Shown one piece after another: positions 1 through 6,664 of a stretch of 6,664 nucleotides of DNA (position 1 is its first letter; the number at the start of each line of letters is the position of its first letter). The stretch covers positions 903 through 7,566 of the forward strand of contig DDNV01000102.1 of assembly GCA_002341315.1 (NCBI GenBank). The letters are read 5' to 3'. The DNA comes from Cellvibrionales bacterium UBA2511. GTDB taxonomy: Bacteria > Pseudomonadota > Gammaproteobacteria > Pseudomonadales > Porticoccaceae. Position numbers and translations under genes: made by a program. The notes beneath the pieces were generated by a model. That model was not told where the DNA came from, did no database searches, and saw only the letters and a program-made list of their open reading frames with translations.

Positions 1-275
1 ATCATCATCGGAATCATCCAGTTTGCCAGACCGACAAATACCGGCATGATGGCACCAAATACCATCACCAACCCATGCATTGTCGTCATCTGGTTAAAAA
101 ATTCGGGTTTGACGAGTTGCATACCGGGCTGAAACAGCTCGGCACGAATCACCATGGCAAAAAAGCCACCCAACAGAAACATGGCAAAACTAAACCATAG
201 GTACATCGTACCGATGTCTTTGTGGTTCGTGGTAAATAGCCAGCGGCCAATACCTTTTGCGGGACCGTGTGCCAT
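1..275 (-). CDS. coxA: Cytochrome c oxidase subunit I, N-terminal part (cut by window edge)
   Basis: This is the catalytic heme-copper subunit of an aa3-type terminal oxidase in the inner membrane, which reduces O2 to water and pumps protons. Only the first 91 residues are present; the gene runs off the left edge. Seen: the subunit I opening around residues 10-25 (RWLFTTNHKDIGTMYLWF), a first membrane segment at about 22-43, and TTMHGLVMVF, where His67 matches the conserved TM2 ligand of low-spin heme a. The end NWMIPMM continues as in the family. The binuclear-centre His ligands and proton channels lie outside the window. The ATG is preceded by a full AGGAGG eight bases upstream, which directly abuts the coxB stop codon. 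The coxB-coxA gap is only 14 bp, so the two are almost certainly co-transcribed and subunit I follows subunit II. Confidence 0.96.
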   Translation of the reverse strand, partial: MAHGPAKGIGRWLFTTNHKDIGTMYLWFSFAMFLLGGFFAMVIRAELFQPGMQLVKPEFFNQMTTMHGLVMVFGAIMPVFVGLANWMIPMM

Positions 276-289
276 GACTTAATCCTCCT

Positions 290-1438
290 TTATTGGCCTT
301 GCTTATGTTTGAGAATATCGATGGGCTGCACGACATCACCGGTATTATTGCCCCAGGCATTGCGCTCATAGGTAACAATCGCAGCAATATCCACCTCTGA
401 CAATTGACCACCGAAAGCCTGCATCGCCGTTCCCGCCTTACCATTCACCACGATATCGATATGTGAAGTAATATCGCCAGTGGTTATAGCACCACCAATC
501 ATTGAGGGGAACACACCAGCGATACCCTGACCATTCACCTGGTGACAGGCAGCACAAGAGCGATCGTAAGCCTCTTTCCCCTGAGCCATCAACTCATCCA
601 TCGTGAAGGTTTTTTTGGACAGTTCACGTTCTGCGGCAGCGGCTTCTTTTTTCTCTGCCAGCCAGGAATTATAGGCTTCTTTTTCAAGCACATTGACCAC
701 AACTGGCATAAAGGCATGACCCTGGCCACAAAGCTCGGTACAGGCTCCACGGTAGATACCCGGCTCATTGACATAGGCCCAGGTTTCGTTGACCCGACCG
801 GGAATAGCATCTTTTTTGACACCGAGATCAGGCAACCACCAGGAATGAATCACGTCTTTCGCCGTGATCAGGAAACGCACCTTGGTATTGGCCGGTATCA
901 CCAGGGGTTCACTCACCTCCTGTACGTAATACTGGCTTTTGGGTGCTGTGTTGTAGATTTCAGATTCGGGCGTGGCCAGCTCGCTCATGAAGGAGACATC
1001 CTGACCAAGATACTCATACTGCCATTTCCACTGATAACCGGTGACCTTGATGTCCATCTCGGCTTCACTGGCATCGTACACCTGCAGTAGCGCGCTGGTT
1101 GCCGGAATCGCCATAACAATCAGCAAAACCGCTGGAATCACAGTCCAGACAATCTCAGCAGTGGTATTTTCATGGAAGTTTGCAGCAACGGCACCCTTGG
1201 ACTTGCGGTGCGCATACATGCTGTAAAACATCACGCCAAATACGCCAACCGCGATCACCACGCAGATCCAGAAAATGATCATGTGAATATCGTAGATTGC
1301 GTTGCTCACAGGGGTTACCCCCTTGGGCATATTGACAGCCCAACGCTGTGCATCATCTGCCAATGCTTTGCCAAAAGTGGCCAAGAACATCGCAGGGGCT
1401 AGCAGCAGCGCGAAAAGCATACGTGCTCTTCTTGACAT
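290..1438 (-). CDS. coxB: Cytochrome c oxidase subunit II with fused C-terminal cytochrome c domain
   Basis: This subunit accepts electrons from cytochrome c through the dinuclear CuA centre and passes them to subunit I. The 382-residue product has a signal peptide (1-27, cleavage likely after KALA), two membrane segments (about 48-76 and 95-121) and the aromatic YQWKWQYEY stretch (135-143). The periplasmic CuA cupredoxin domain shows His198, then Cys233, Glu235, Cys237, His241 and Met244 in CTELCGQGHAFM. An Ala/Glu/Lys-rich linker follows. Next comes a mono-heme cytochrome c domain with CAACH at 295-299 and a likely axial Met339 (GTAMQAFGG). All CuA and heme ligands are present, so the protein looks functional. 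An in-frame ATG lies 48 bases upstream (1486). I prefer 1438 because GGAG sits eight bases before it and the signal peptide then starts normally (MSRRARMLFALLL). First gene of the oxidase operon, divergent from the MATE gene. Confidence 0.97.
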   Translation of the reverse strand: MSRRARMLFALLLAPAMFLATFGKALADDAQRWAVNMPKGVTPVSNAIYDIHMIIFWICVVIAVGVFGVMFYSMYAHRKSKGAVAANFHENTTAEIVWTVIPAVLLIVMAIPATSALLQVYDASEAEMDIKVTGYQWKWQYEYLGQDVSFMSELATPESEIYNTAPKSQYYVQEVSEPLVIPANTKVRFLITAKDVIHSWWLPDLGVKKDAIPGRVNETWAYVNEPGIYRGACTELCGQGHAFMPVVVNVLEKEAYNSWLAEKKEAAAAERELSKKTFTMDELMAQGKEAYDRSCAACHQVNGQGIAGVFPSMIGGAITTGDITSHIDIVVNGKAGTAMQAFGGQLSEVDIAAIVTYERNAWGNNTGDVVQPIDILKHKQGQ

Positions 1439-1446
1439 CGCCCTAT

Positions 1447-1450
1447 CTCC
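1447..1450 (-). promoter_or_regulatory. Ribosome binding site that decides the coxB start
   Basis: GGAG on the minus strand lies eight bases before the ATG at 1438. The competing in-frame ATG at 1486 has a less well placed purine stretch (CAGGATGA) and would add 16 polar, Asn-rich residues before the signal peptide. This favours the 382-residue form. Confidence 0.6.
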
Positions 1451-1530
1451 AGTCAATAAGTTATTGTTTCTAGTTATGAATTTCATCCTGCAAGAGCCAA
1501 ACAGCTTCTCTGGACACGAAAAACCGGGCG

Positions 1531-1539
1531 AGTATACCA
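1531..1539 (-). promoter_or_regulatory. Extended -10 promoter for the coxB-coxA operon
   Basis: The minus strand reads TGGTATACT, which is TG, one base, then TATACT (five of six matches to TATAAT): an extended -10 element. The best -35 candidate (TGGAGC, 18 bp upstream) is poor, which extended -10 promoters tolerate. Transcription would begin near 1524, giving a leader of about 86 nt before the coxB ATG. Predicted from sequence only; I saw no clear regulator site. Confidence 0.5.
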
Positions 1540-1627
1540 GATTCTTTCCGCACCGCTCCAGACTATTCCGCCCAAAGAATGAATGCTTTTTCTGGCAGAA
1601 TGGCCTCTTTAACCGCCCAAGGACAAA

Positions 1628-2956
1628 ATGAAATCACTGCTTATCCAACAAAAAGTTTTAGTGATCGCCCTGCCTATGACCCTGGCAAGCATCAGTATCC
1701 CGACCCTGGGCCTCGTTGATACCGCGATTCTCGGTCATCTGGCAAATGCCCGTTTTCTCGCTGCCGTGGCTGCGGGCAGTAGTGTACTGACCATGCTGTT
1801 CTGGTTGTTTGGATTTCTGCGGATGGGCACTATCGGCGTAACCGCCAGGGCCTGGGGTGCCGGAGATACATCCCGCTGCGTTGAAGTGTTGGCTCAATCA
1901 CTGGTGATAGCATTCACTCTCGGGATCCTGTTGATCCTGTTGCGGCAACCCCTCCTCACCCTGATTCTCGATCTGATCAAACCCTCCGCTGCAGCCAGAC
2001 CCCTGACCATGGAATACTGCCAGATTCGTATTCTGGCTGCTCCCGCCACCCTCGCCACTTTCTGTGCGATGGGCTGGCTGCTCGGGCTGCAGCGAGCCGG
2101 TACCACGCTGTTCCTCATGCTATTCGTCAATCTCAGCAATGTTGGTTTTGATTTTCTGTTCATAGTCGGAATGAAAATGAACAGTGCCGGAGCTGCGTGG
2201 GCCTCCTTGACTGCGGAATATCTCGGTTTGGTACTCGCACTGCTATTGGTGACAGTGACCATACGCCAGCTCCAAACACCGATCAGGTCAATGCAACTGA
2301 CGCAATGGTTCAGATATCGAGAGCTGTTCAGGGCTAATCGTCATCTGTTCGTCCGCACAGCCTGCCTTGTCTTCATCATGACTTTTTTCACCGCCCAGGG
2401 AGCACGGCAGGGTGATGTCATTCTCTCGGCCAATGCCATCCTGATGCAGTTAATATTGCTGGTGGCGTTTACACAGGATGGGTTTGCGCATGCCGCCGAG
2501 TCCCTTGCCGGGCATGCCATCGGTAAGAAAGACCTCAAAGACTTTTACCGTATTTGTCTGACTACCACTGCCTGGGGTTTGGTCATCGCCTTGATCGCCA
2601 CCCTTATTTATGGGTTTTTCCCGGACATCATTATTGGCGCGATTACGAACCTGCCAGAGGTTTTACCTGCGGTGAAAACCTATTGGCCCTGGCTGACAGC
2701 CATGCCACTGGTCGGCCTTGCCTGCTTTATGGCGGACGGTATTTTCATCGGCAGCGGCAAAACTCGCGCGATGCAGGACAGCATGCTGATAGCGTCTTTT
2801 CTCGTTTTTTTGCCACTGTGGTACTTTTCAGCCCCGCTCGGCAATCATGGGCTATGGTTCGCGTATCTCGGCTTTTTAGTGGCTCGCAGCATTCAGATGG
2901 TATGGTTATTTACTCTGTTCAGTAAACGTGGCCAGTGGATCGCTCAAACATGCTGA
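1628..2956 (+). CDS. dinF: MATE family efflux transporter, DinF-like
   Basis: This is a 442-residue inner-membrane protein of the multidrug and toxic compound extrusion family. Such proteins export drugs or metabolites in exchange for Na+ or H+; this one's substrate cannot be read from sequence. About 12 hydrophobic segments span almost the whole chain, matching the usual family length of 440-460. DinF-subfamily signs are the first-helix motif PTLGLVDTAILGHL (25-38, with Asp31), GFLRMGTIGVTA (62-73), the start of the second half QDGFAHAAESLAGHAIGKKD (283-302, with Glu291), and DGIFIGSGKTRAMQ (370-383). The ATG has AAGGA five to nine bases upstream. It is divergent from coxB and followed 71 bp later by an unrecognised gene on the same strand. 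MATE family membership is secure. The DinF name rests on motif resemblance, and no SOS box was found. Confidence 0.93.
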   Translation: MKSLLIQQKVLVIALPMTLASISIPTLGLVDTAILGHLANARFLAAVAAGSSVLTMLFWLFGFLRMGTIGVTARAWGAGDTSRCVEVLAQSLVIAFTLGILLILLRQPLLTLILDLIKPSAAARPLTMEYCQIRILAAPATLATFCAMGWLLGLQRAGTTLFLMLFVNLSNVGFDFLFIVGMKMNSAGAAWASLTAEYLGLVLALLLVTVTIRQLQTPIRSMQLTQWFRYRELFRANRHLFVRTACLVFIMTFFTAQGARQGDVILSANAILMQLILLVAFTQDGFAHAAESLAGHAIGKKDLKDFYRICLTTTAWGLVIALIATLIYGFFPDIIIGAITNLPEVLPAVKTYWPWLTAMPLVGLACFMADGIFIGSGKTRAMQDSMLIASFLVFLPLWYFSAPLGNHGLWFAYLGFLVARSIQMVWLFTLFSKRGQWIAQTC

Positions 2957-2981
2957 TGAACAAAAAGCAGTGCGGCTTATA

Positions 2982-3003
2982 GCAAGATGTTCTTTGCCTT
3001 TTT
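2982..3003 (+). terminator. Possible weak Rho-independent terminator after the MATE gene
   Basis: GCAAGA, a TGT loop and TCTTTGC form a six-pair stem with one bulged T, followed directly by CTTTTTAT. The stem is short and only half GC, so termination may be partial. It lies 25 bp after the MATE stop and 25 bp before the next ATG, so if it works the downstream gene needs its own start signal. Confidence 0.35.
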
Positions 3004-3027
3004 ATCGGGCTCAGCTAACTTTTGACT

Positions 3028-3681
3028 ATGGATACTGTAATTATTCGCCAGGCTATTGTCGCTGCCAAGAAGCATGAAAGGGTAACAGGACAACTTGCCA
3101 GACTACTCACGACCCGCGTCAGCGCACTCCACAAATCCATTCAGTTGCCATCCGAAAATATCATTCCAGCGCTCCTCAATTTTATTATTCACTACATAGA
3201 TCAGGTGCCGGAATTTATTGATGCGGTGGATGCCATCGCAGATGAATGCGGACTGATTGACTACATAGAACCGGTGATTTCCACTGCCAGAGAATTTTTC
3301 ATGGAACCGCCAGCATTGGTGGCTGGCCACGAAGGGCTCAATTCCCTTATGGGCGAATCCTATCTGGCCCATCGACTGGTCGAGGAGGTCAATGACCGGT
3401 TTATCTCGGGCTATAACATGCCATTGGTACCAATGGATATGACCCGTTCGAACCTGATCATCCATCACTTGATAGGTGAACCTTTCGCCAATCAACTTGA
3501 CAGCGCTGTTCATCTGATCGTGGATGAGCTGCAGCAAAAAGATCTGGTGTTTGTTCCCGAGGCATGCCGGGAGGACCGCAGCAATCGGTGGGCAAGTGAT
3601 CTACAGCGGTGGCCCTGTCTGATCGACAATTTATCGGTCAATCTATTGTTTAACGGATCGGGACAATTACTGATTCACTGA
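3028..3681 (+). CDS. Unrecognised conserved-looking helical protein
   Basis: I do not recognise this 217-residue protein. It has no signal peptide, membrane segment or Cys pair, and reads as a soluble, mostly alpha-helical cytoplasmic protein. Acidic or His-bearing helices recur: NFIIHYIDQVPEFIDAVDAI (51-70), GLNSLMGESYLAHRLVEEVNDR (103-124), TRSNLIIHHLIGEPFANQLD (139-158) and AVHLIVDELQQKD (160-172). Several place His and Glu one helical turn apart (His115/Glu119, His147/Glu151), with His162/Glu167 five residues apart, which could bind metal but is not proof. The ATG at 3028 has no visible Shine-Dalgarno. A TTG at 3022 in the same frame would add two residues. Its codon use and composition look like its neighbours', and a frame this long with helical periodicity argues for a real gene. 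It follows the MATE gene on the same strand and meets yheV tail-to-tail with a 15-bp gap. Confidence 0.85.
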   Translation: MDTVIIRQAIVAAKKHERVTGQLARLLTTRVSALHKSIQLPSENIIPALLNFIIHYIDQVPEFIDAVDAIADECGLIDYIEPVISTAREFFMEPPALVAGHEGLNSLMGESYLAHRLVEEVNDRFISGYNMPLVPMDMTRSNLIIHHLIGEPFANQLDSAVHLIVDELQQKDLVFVPEACREDRSNRWASDLQRWPCLIDNLSVNLLFNGSGQLLIH

Positions 3682-3689
3682 TATCGGTG
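3676..3689. repeat. Short palindrome between convergent genes
   Basis: CACTGATATCGGTG is a 14-bp palindrome with one T/G mismatch pair. It overlaps the stop codon of the helical-protein gene, and a run of six T begins 10 bp further on the plus strand. It might help end plus-strand transcription, but the distance to the T run makes a classical terminator unlikely. Confidence 0.25.
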
Positions 3690-3696
3690 GGATGTG

Positions 3697-3936
3697 TCAT
3701 TTTTTGGGATCGACGAGCTTCACCGTCTGCACGTCAACCCGCCTTTCCTCGGGAGAGAGATTAACCCGGGTCTCCAGCTCGCGGGGGGCACCCTGCATAA
3801 ACATCTGCTCACGAAAATCACAGCTGACACAGGCCCTGAAATCCTTGCCATCCTCATTGAAAACCACCAGCTTATCCATCTGGTTACAGCGCGGGCAGAC
3901 CGCACCTGCAATAAAACGCTTGTCAGCTTTAAACAT
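3697..3936 (-). CDS. yheV: YheV-like zinc-ribbon protein
   Basis: This 79-residue protein matches the YheV family of small putative metal-binding proteins (E. coli YheV, about 66 residues). Its molecular role is unknown to me. The family hallmark RFIAGAVCPRC is present at 8-17. Cys14 and Cys17, then Cys36 and Cys39 (CVSC), form a four-cysteine zinc ribbon joined by a beta-hairpin-like loop (DKLVVFNEDGKDFRA). Beyond the ribbon it carries about 40 residues that include a charged segment (RELETRVNLSPEERRVDV). The ATG follows GGAAGG, with the AAGG about nine bases upstream. It is read divergently from the gamma-carbonic anhydrase gene and runs tail-to-tail into the helical-protein gene. A promoter about 95-120 bp upstream gives it a leader of roughly 88 nt. 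It could equally be annotated as a DUF2387 protein. Confidence 0.85.
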   Translation of the reverse strand: MFKADKRFIAGAVCPRCNQMDKLVVFNEDGKDFRACVSCDFREQMFMQGAPRELETRVNLSPEERRVDVQTVKLVDPKK

Positions 3937-3980
3937 CGAGAAAGGCCTTCCGGTCGGTGATAAGTGAAAAATTCAACCAA

Positions 3981-4030
3981 ACGTTATGCCAGATCGCTAC
4001 AACGGCTATAAGCCAGCCATCTGGCAACGT
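3981..4030. repeat. Long interrupted inverted repeat in the yheV / yrdA divergent region
   Basis: The left arm is ACGT (3981-3984), a two-base TA bulge, then TGCCAGAT (3987-3994). The right arm is ATCTGGCA (4019-4026) then ACGT (4027-4030). All 12 pairs are exact. The 24-base loop itself contains GGCT-ATA-AGCC (4004-4014), a small nested hairpin. The right arm touches the -10 and spans the predicted yheV start site. It could be an operator for a dimeric regulator or a structured 5' leader; the sequence alone does not decide. No known motif recognised. Confidence 0.6.
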
Positions 4031-4058
4031 ATTATATCGTTATAGATCCATTAGTCAG
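4031..4058 (-). promoter_or_regulatory. Sigma70-type promoter for the yheV-like gene
   Basis: On the minus strand CTGACT (four of six to TTGACA, at 4053-4058) is followed after 16 bp by a perfect TATAAT (4031-4036). Transcription should start near 4024, about 88 nt before the yheV ATG. The -35 lies just upstream of the divergent carbonic anhydrase start, so the two transcription units share control DNA. Confidence 0.5.
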
Positions 4059-4061
4059 CGC

Positions 4062-4066
4062 AGGAG
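4062..4066 (+). promoter_or_regulatory. Ribosome binding site that decides the gamma-carbonic anhydrase start
   Basis: AGGAG is followed by two adjacent in-frame ATG codons at 4069 and 4072. Spacing is two bases to the first and five to the second, so the second is the more likely start. The protein differs by a single Met. Confidence 0.6.
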
Positions 4067-4071
4067 TCATG

Positions 4072-4638
4072 ATGACAGAGAATATCCGACCCTATAAAGG
4101 TGTTTTACCCACCCTCGGCGAACGAGTTTACATTGATCCGGCAGCGACTGTGATTGGCAATGTCACCCTCGGCGATGATGTCTCAGTGTGGCCCGGAGCC
4201 GTAGTTCGCGGCGACATGCATCGCATTACCGTAGGCAATCGCTCAAATATTCAGGATACCGCCGTATTGCACATCACCCATGCAAGTGACTTCAACCCCG
4301 GAGGCTGGCCACTGACCATTGGCGACAACGTGATTGTCGGTCACGGCGCCATTCTTCACGGCTGTACACTCGGCGACTATATTCTGGTGGGCAATGGCGC
4401 CATCATTAATGATGGCGCTGTAGTAGAGAATGAGGTGATCATCGGCGCCGGCACAGTGGTGCCGCCCGGGAAGCATCTGGAAAGCGGCAACCTCTATGTA
4501 GGCAATCCCTGCCGGTTACTGAGACCAGTTTCTGACGAAGAGCGGGCGTTCTTTTCCTACTCCCCCGGCAATTACGTCAAACTCAAGGATCAGTATCTCA
4601 CCGAGCAGGCTGATGACTGGCGAAATGACGCGGAATAG
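4072..4638 (+). CDS. yrdA: Gamma-carbonic anhydrase family protein, YrdA-like
   Basis: This 188-residue left-handed beta-helix protein of the gamma-carbonic anhydrase (CamH/YrdA/PaaY) group likely forms trimers with a metal at each subunit interface, and may hydrate CO2 reversibly. Hexapeptide repeats fill residues about 17-130 (for example VIGNVTLGDDVSVW, ILVGNGAIINDGAVVENEVI). Candidate zinc ligands are His67 (AVLH), His91 and His96 (VGHGAILHG), placed like His81, His117 and His122 of Methanosarcina Cam. The RGD at 46-48 and Gln61-Asp62 (NIQD) are also kept. The acidic loop and proton-shuttle Glu of Cam are missing, as in CamH-type members, so activity is not certain. The C-terminal helix (SDEERAFFSYSPGNYVKLKD) matches E. 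coli YrdA closely. An alternative ATG lies one codon upstream at 4069. It is divergent from yheV and converges on aroE with a 43-bp gap, echoing the yrdA-aroE neighbourhood of enterobacteria. Confidence 0.92.
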   Translation: MTENIRPYKGVLPTLGERVYIDPAATVIGNVTLGDDVSVWPGAVVRGDMHRITVGNRSNIQDTAVLHITHASDFNPGGWPLTIGDNVIVGHGAILHGCTLGDYILVGNGAIINDGAVVENEVIIGAGTVVPPGKHLESGNLYVGNPCRLLRPVSDEERAFFSYSPGNYVKLKDQYLTEQADDWRNDAE

Positions 4639-4659
4639 CCCCGCAAATATTTTATGGGG
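4639..4659. terminator. Possible weak bidirectional hairpin between convergent yrdA and aroE
   Basis: CCCCG and TGGGG pair (with one G-T wobble) around a C/A mismatch and a further three A-T pairs, closing a TAT loop. It begins directly after the yrdA stop and lies 22 bp beyond the aroE stop. No T run follows on either strand, so if it ends transcription it does so weakly. Confidence 0.3.
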
Positions 4660-4681
4660 TGTCCGAACAGACCAGGTCCAC

Positions 4682-5503
4682 CTATAGCGACTGGCGGATT
4701 TCAGCAATAACCGGCGCGGTATTTGGACTTATACCACGCCAGAGCCGAAAGGATTCCGCCGCCTGTTCGACCAGCATGCCCAGGCCATCGGTGACGCGGG
4801 TAGCACCCTGCTGTCTGGCCCAGATCATAAATACCGTTGGCTGTGCCGCGTACATCATATCGTAGCAACAGGCCTGACCTGCCAGTAACCCATCGGGGAG
4901 GGGCGGTAACTGTGCTGAAAGACTGGCACTGGTGCCATTGATGACAAGGTCAAACTGCTGACCCTCGAGCATCTCATAGTCACAACCGAGCAAGTAACCC
5001 ATTTCCGCAAATCCTTTAGCCAGTTGCAGCGCCTTAGCCAGTGTACGGTTGGCAATGACCACATGCTGAGGCAATTGCTCCAGCAAAGGCTCAAGGATGC
5101 CACGCACTGCACCACCGGCACCGAGAACCAGCACTTTTCGGCCTTTAATCTGCCAGTTGAGGTTCTCAAGCATGTCTCTGACCATACCGATGCCATCGGT
5201 GTTGTCCCCCAATACCGTGCCATCATTCTGCAGGGCCAGGGTGTTAACTGCACCCGCATGGCGGGCACGATTCGTCAGCCTTGCAGCATAACCATAGGCC
5301 TCCTGCTTGAATGGCACCGTGACGTTAAGACCCTTACCACCCTCTGTAAAAAAGGTGTCCGCAGCACGATAAAAGCCATCTGGCTCCACAGATTGTTTGT
5401 CGTATTCAATCGCTTCACCCGTCTGGGCAGCAAAGGCCCGATGAATTTGCGGCGACTTACTGTGCTCCACAGGATTGCCAAAAACGGCGTAACGATCAGT
5501 CAT
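4682..5503 (-). CDS. aroE: Shikimate dehydrogenase (NADP+)
   Basis: This cytoplasmic enzyme reduces 3-dehydroshikimate to shikimate with NADPH, the fourth step of the shikimate pathway to chorismate and the aromatic amino acids. The product is 273 residues, the normal AroE length. The substrate domain has FGNPVEHSKSP (8-18, Ser15 and Ser17 contact shikimate), NVTVPFK with the catalytic Lys66, Asn87 (AGAVN) and Asp103 (GDNTDG), the partner of the catalytic Lys. The Rossmann domain has GAGGAVRG (128-135) and the NRT motif (152-154) that selects NADP phosphate. DGLGMLVEQAAESF (239-252) is the C-terminal signature with Gln247. All key residues are intact. The ATG has GGGAAG upstream and lies 24 bp after the hemF stop on the same strand, so the two are likely co-transcribed. 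Confidence 0.97.
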   Translation of the reverse strand: MTDRYAVFGNPVEHSKSPQIHRAFAAQTGEAIEYDKQSVEPDGFYRAADTFFTEGGKGLNVTVPFKQEAYGYAARLTNRARHAGAVNTLALQNDGTVLGDNTDGIGMVRDMLENLNWQIKGRKVLVLGAGGAVRGILEPLLEQLPQHVVIANRTLAKALQLAKGFAEMGYLLGCDYEMLEGQQFDLVINGTSASLSAQLPPLPDGLLAGQACCYDMMYAAQPTVFMIWARQQGATRVTDGLGMLVEQAAESFRLWRGISPNTAPVIAEIRQSL

Positions 5504-5527
5504 GCTGGTCTTCCCATTTTGTATAAC

Positions 5528-6526
<999 letters not shown>

Positions 6527-6664
6527 TCAGCTGCCCCGGATCATCTCTCCGGTTTTCAGGTTTTTGATCGGTGTCGGAGATGTCAGGCCACCCAATGGAC
6601 CGGGCAGCACATAATCAAGCTGACCATAAAAATAAAGATTCAGCTTTAGCATAGAAACGGCCGG
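6527..6664 (-). CDS. tsaC: Threonylcarbamoyl-AMP synthase (YrdC/Sua5 family), C-terminal end only
   Basis: The window holds only the last 45 codons and the stop; the gene continues past the right edge. TsaC makes threonylcarbamoyl-AMP from threonine, bicarbonate and ATP, the first step in the t6A37 modification of ANN-decoding tRNAs. The visible tail, YFYGQLDYVLPGPLGGLTSP then TPIKNLKTGEMIRGS, matches the family's end as I recall it from E. coli TsaC (VVPGETGGRLNPSEIRD then ALTGELFRQG): a proline-glycine turn, an SPT/NPS step, an IRD/IKN strand and a TGE plus MIR/LFR ending. The tsaC-hemF-aroE order supports the call. It is too short to test the catalytic KRxx region, which lies outside. An internal ATG could suggest a 41-residue ORF, but the frame is open to the edge and the family match explains it. 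Confidence 0.8.
   Translation of the reverse strand, partial: PAVSMLKLNLYFYGQLDYVLPGPLGGLTSPTPIKNLKTGEMIRGS

Larger units (their letters stand above)
1439..1627. other. Divergent intergenic region, coxB / MATE transporter
   Basis: This 189-bp gap must hold start signals for both directions. The minus-strand extended -10 is the only clear element. For the plus-strand gene, CAGAAT at 1596-1601 preceded by TG could be a weak -10, but no good -35 accompanies it. I saw no LexA-type CTGT-N8-ACAG box, which matters because E. coli dinF is in an SOS-regulated transcript. Open frames crossing this stretch look like chance. Confidence 0.6.

Noticed and set aside
542..1090. Plus-strand 182-codon frame inside coxB
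   Set aside because: It is antisense to the CuA and cytochrome c domains, which are fully conserved on the other strand; its translation is low-complexity in Phe/Gly/His and matches nothing I know.
1476..1486. ATGAA-A-TTCAT short palindrome in the coxB leader
   Set aside because: Five-base arms in an AT-rich stretch are expected by chance, and nothing nearby supports an operator.
1596..1601. TG-preceded CAGAAT as a -10 for the MATE gene
   Set aside because: No acceptable -35 at 16-18 bp and only a modest -10 match, so not listed as a separate promoter.
1302..1631. Plus-strand 109-codon open frame crossing the coxB start and the intergenic region
   Set aside because: It overlaps coxB antisense, has no family resemblance or hydrophobic or helical pattern of a real protein, and its end overlaps the well-supported MATE start.
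6536..6556. CCGGA-TCATCTC-TCCGG hairpin followed by TTTT on the plus strand
   Set aside because: It lies within the tsaC coding end, on the strand opposite the gene, with no plus-strand gene nearby to terminate; likely chance.

Overview
The window looks like chromosomal housekeeping DNA from an aerobic gammaproteobacterium with moderate GC. The tsaC-hemF-aroE gene order resembles the arrangement I know from Pseudomonas (there with qor between tsaC and hemF). A YrdA-type gamma-carbonic anhydrase next to aroE recalls the yrdA-yrdB-aroE-tsaC neighbourhood of enterobacteria. A more exact placement, such as a marine Cellvibrionales-like lineage, is only a guess. I see no mobile element, CRISPR array, rRNA, tRNA or phage gene.

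Layout from left to right. (1) On the minus strand, the start of an aa3-type cytochrome c oxidase operon: coxB (subunit II with CuA and a fused cytochrome c domain), then coxA (subunit I, cut by the left edge). A promoter with an extended -10 lies upstream of coxB. (2) Divergent from coxB, on the plus strand, a DinF-like MATE transporter, followed by an unrecognised 217-residue mostly helical protein. (3) Tail-to-tail with that gene, a small YheV-like zinc-ribbon protein on the minus strand. (4) Divergent from it, a YrdA-like gamma-carbonic anhydrase on the plus strand. The 132-135 bp between them holds a long interrupted inverted repeat and a good minus-strand sigma70-type promoter. (5) Tail-to-tail with the carbonic anhydrase, a minus-strand group running inward from the right edge: tsaC (last 45 codons only), hemF and aroE.

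How the genes fit together: HemF carries out the oxygen-dependent step of heme synthesis, and CoxA/CoxB form a terminal oxidase that needs heme (a and c types) and copper. Both fit aerobic respiration, but they lie in separate transcription units. AroE (shikimate pathway) and TsaC (tRNA t6A modification) are core functions. No gene-free stretch exceeds 300 bases; the longest is the roughly 190-bp coxB-dinF divergent region.

I found no convincing novel multi-gene system. The items most worth a second look are the unrecognised helical protein, with its Glu/His pairs, and the inverted repeat overlapping the predicted yheV promoter.
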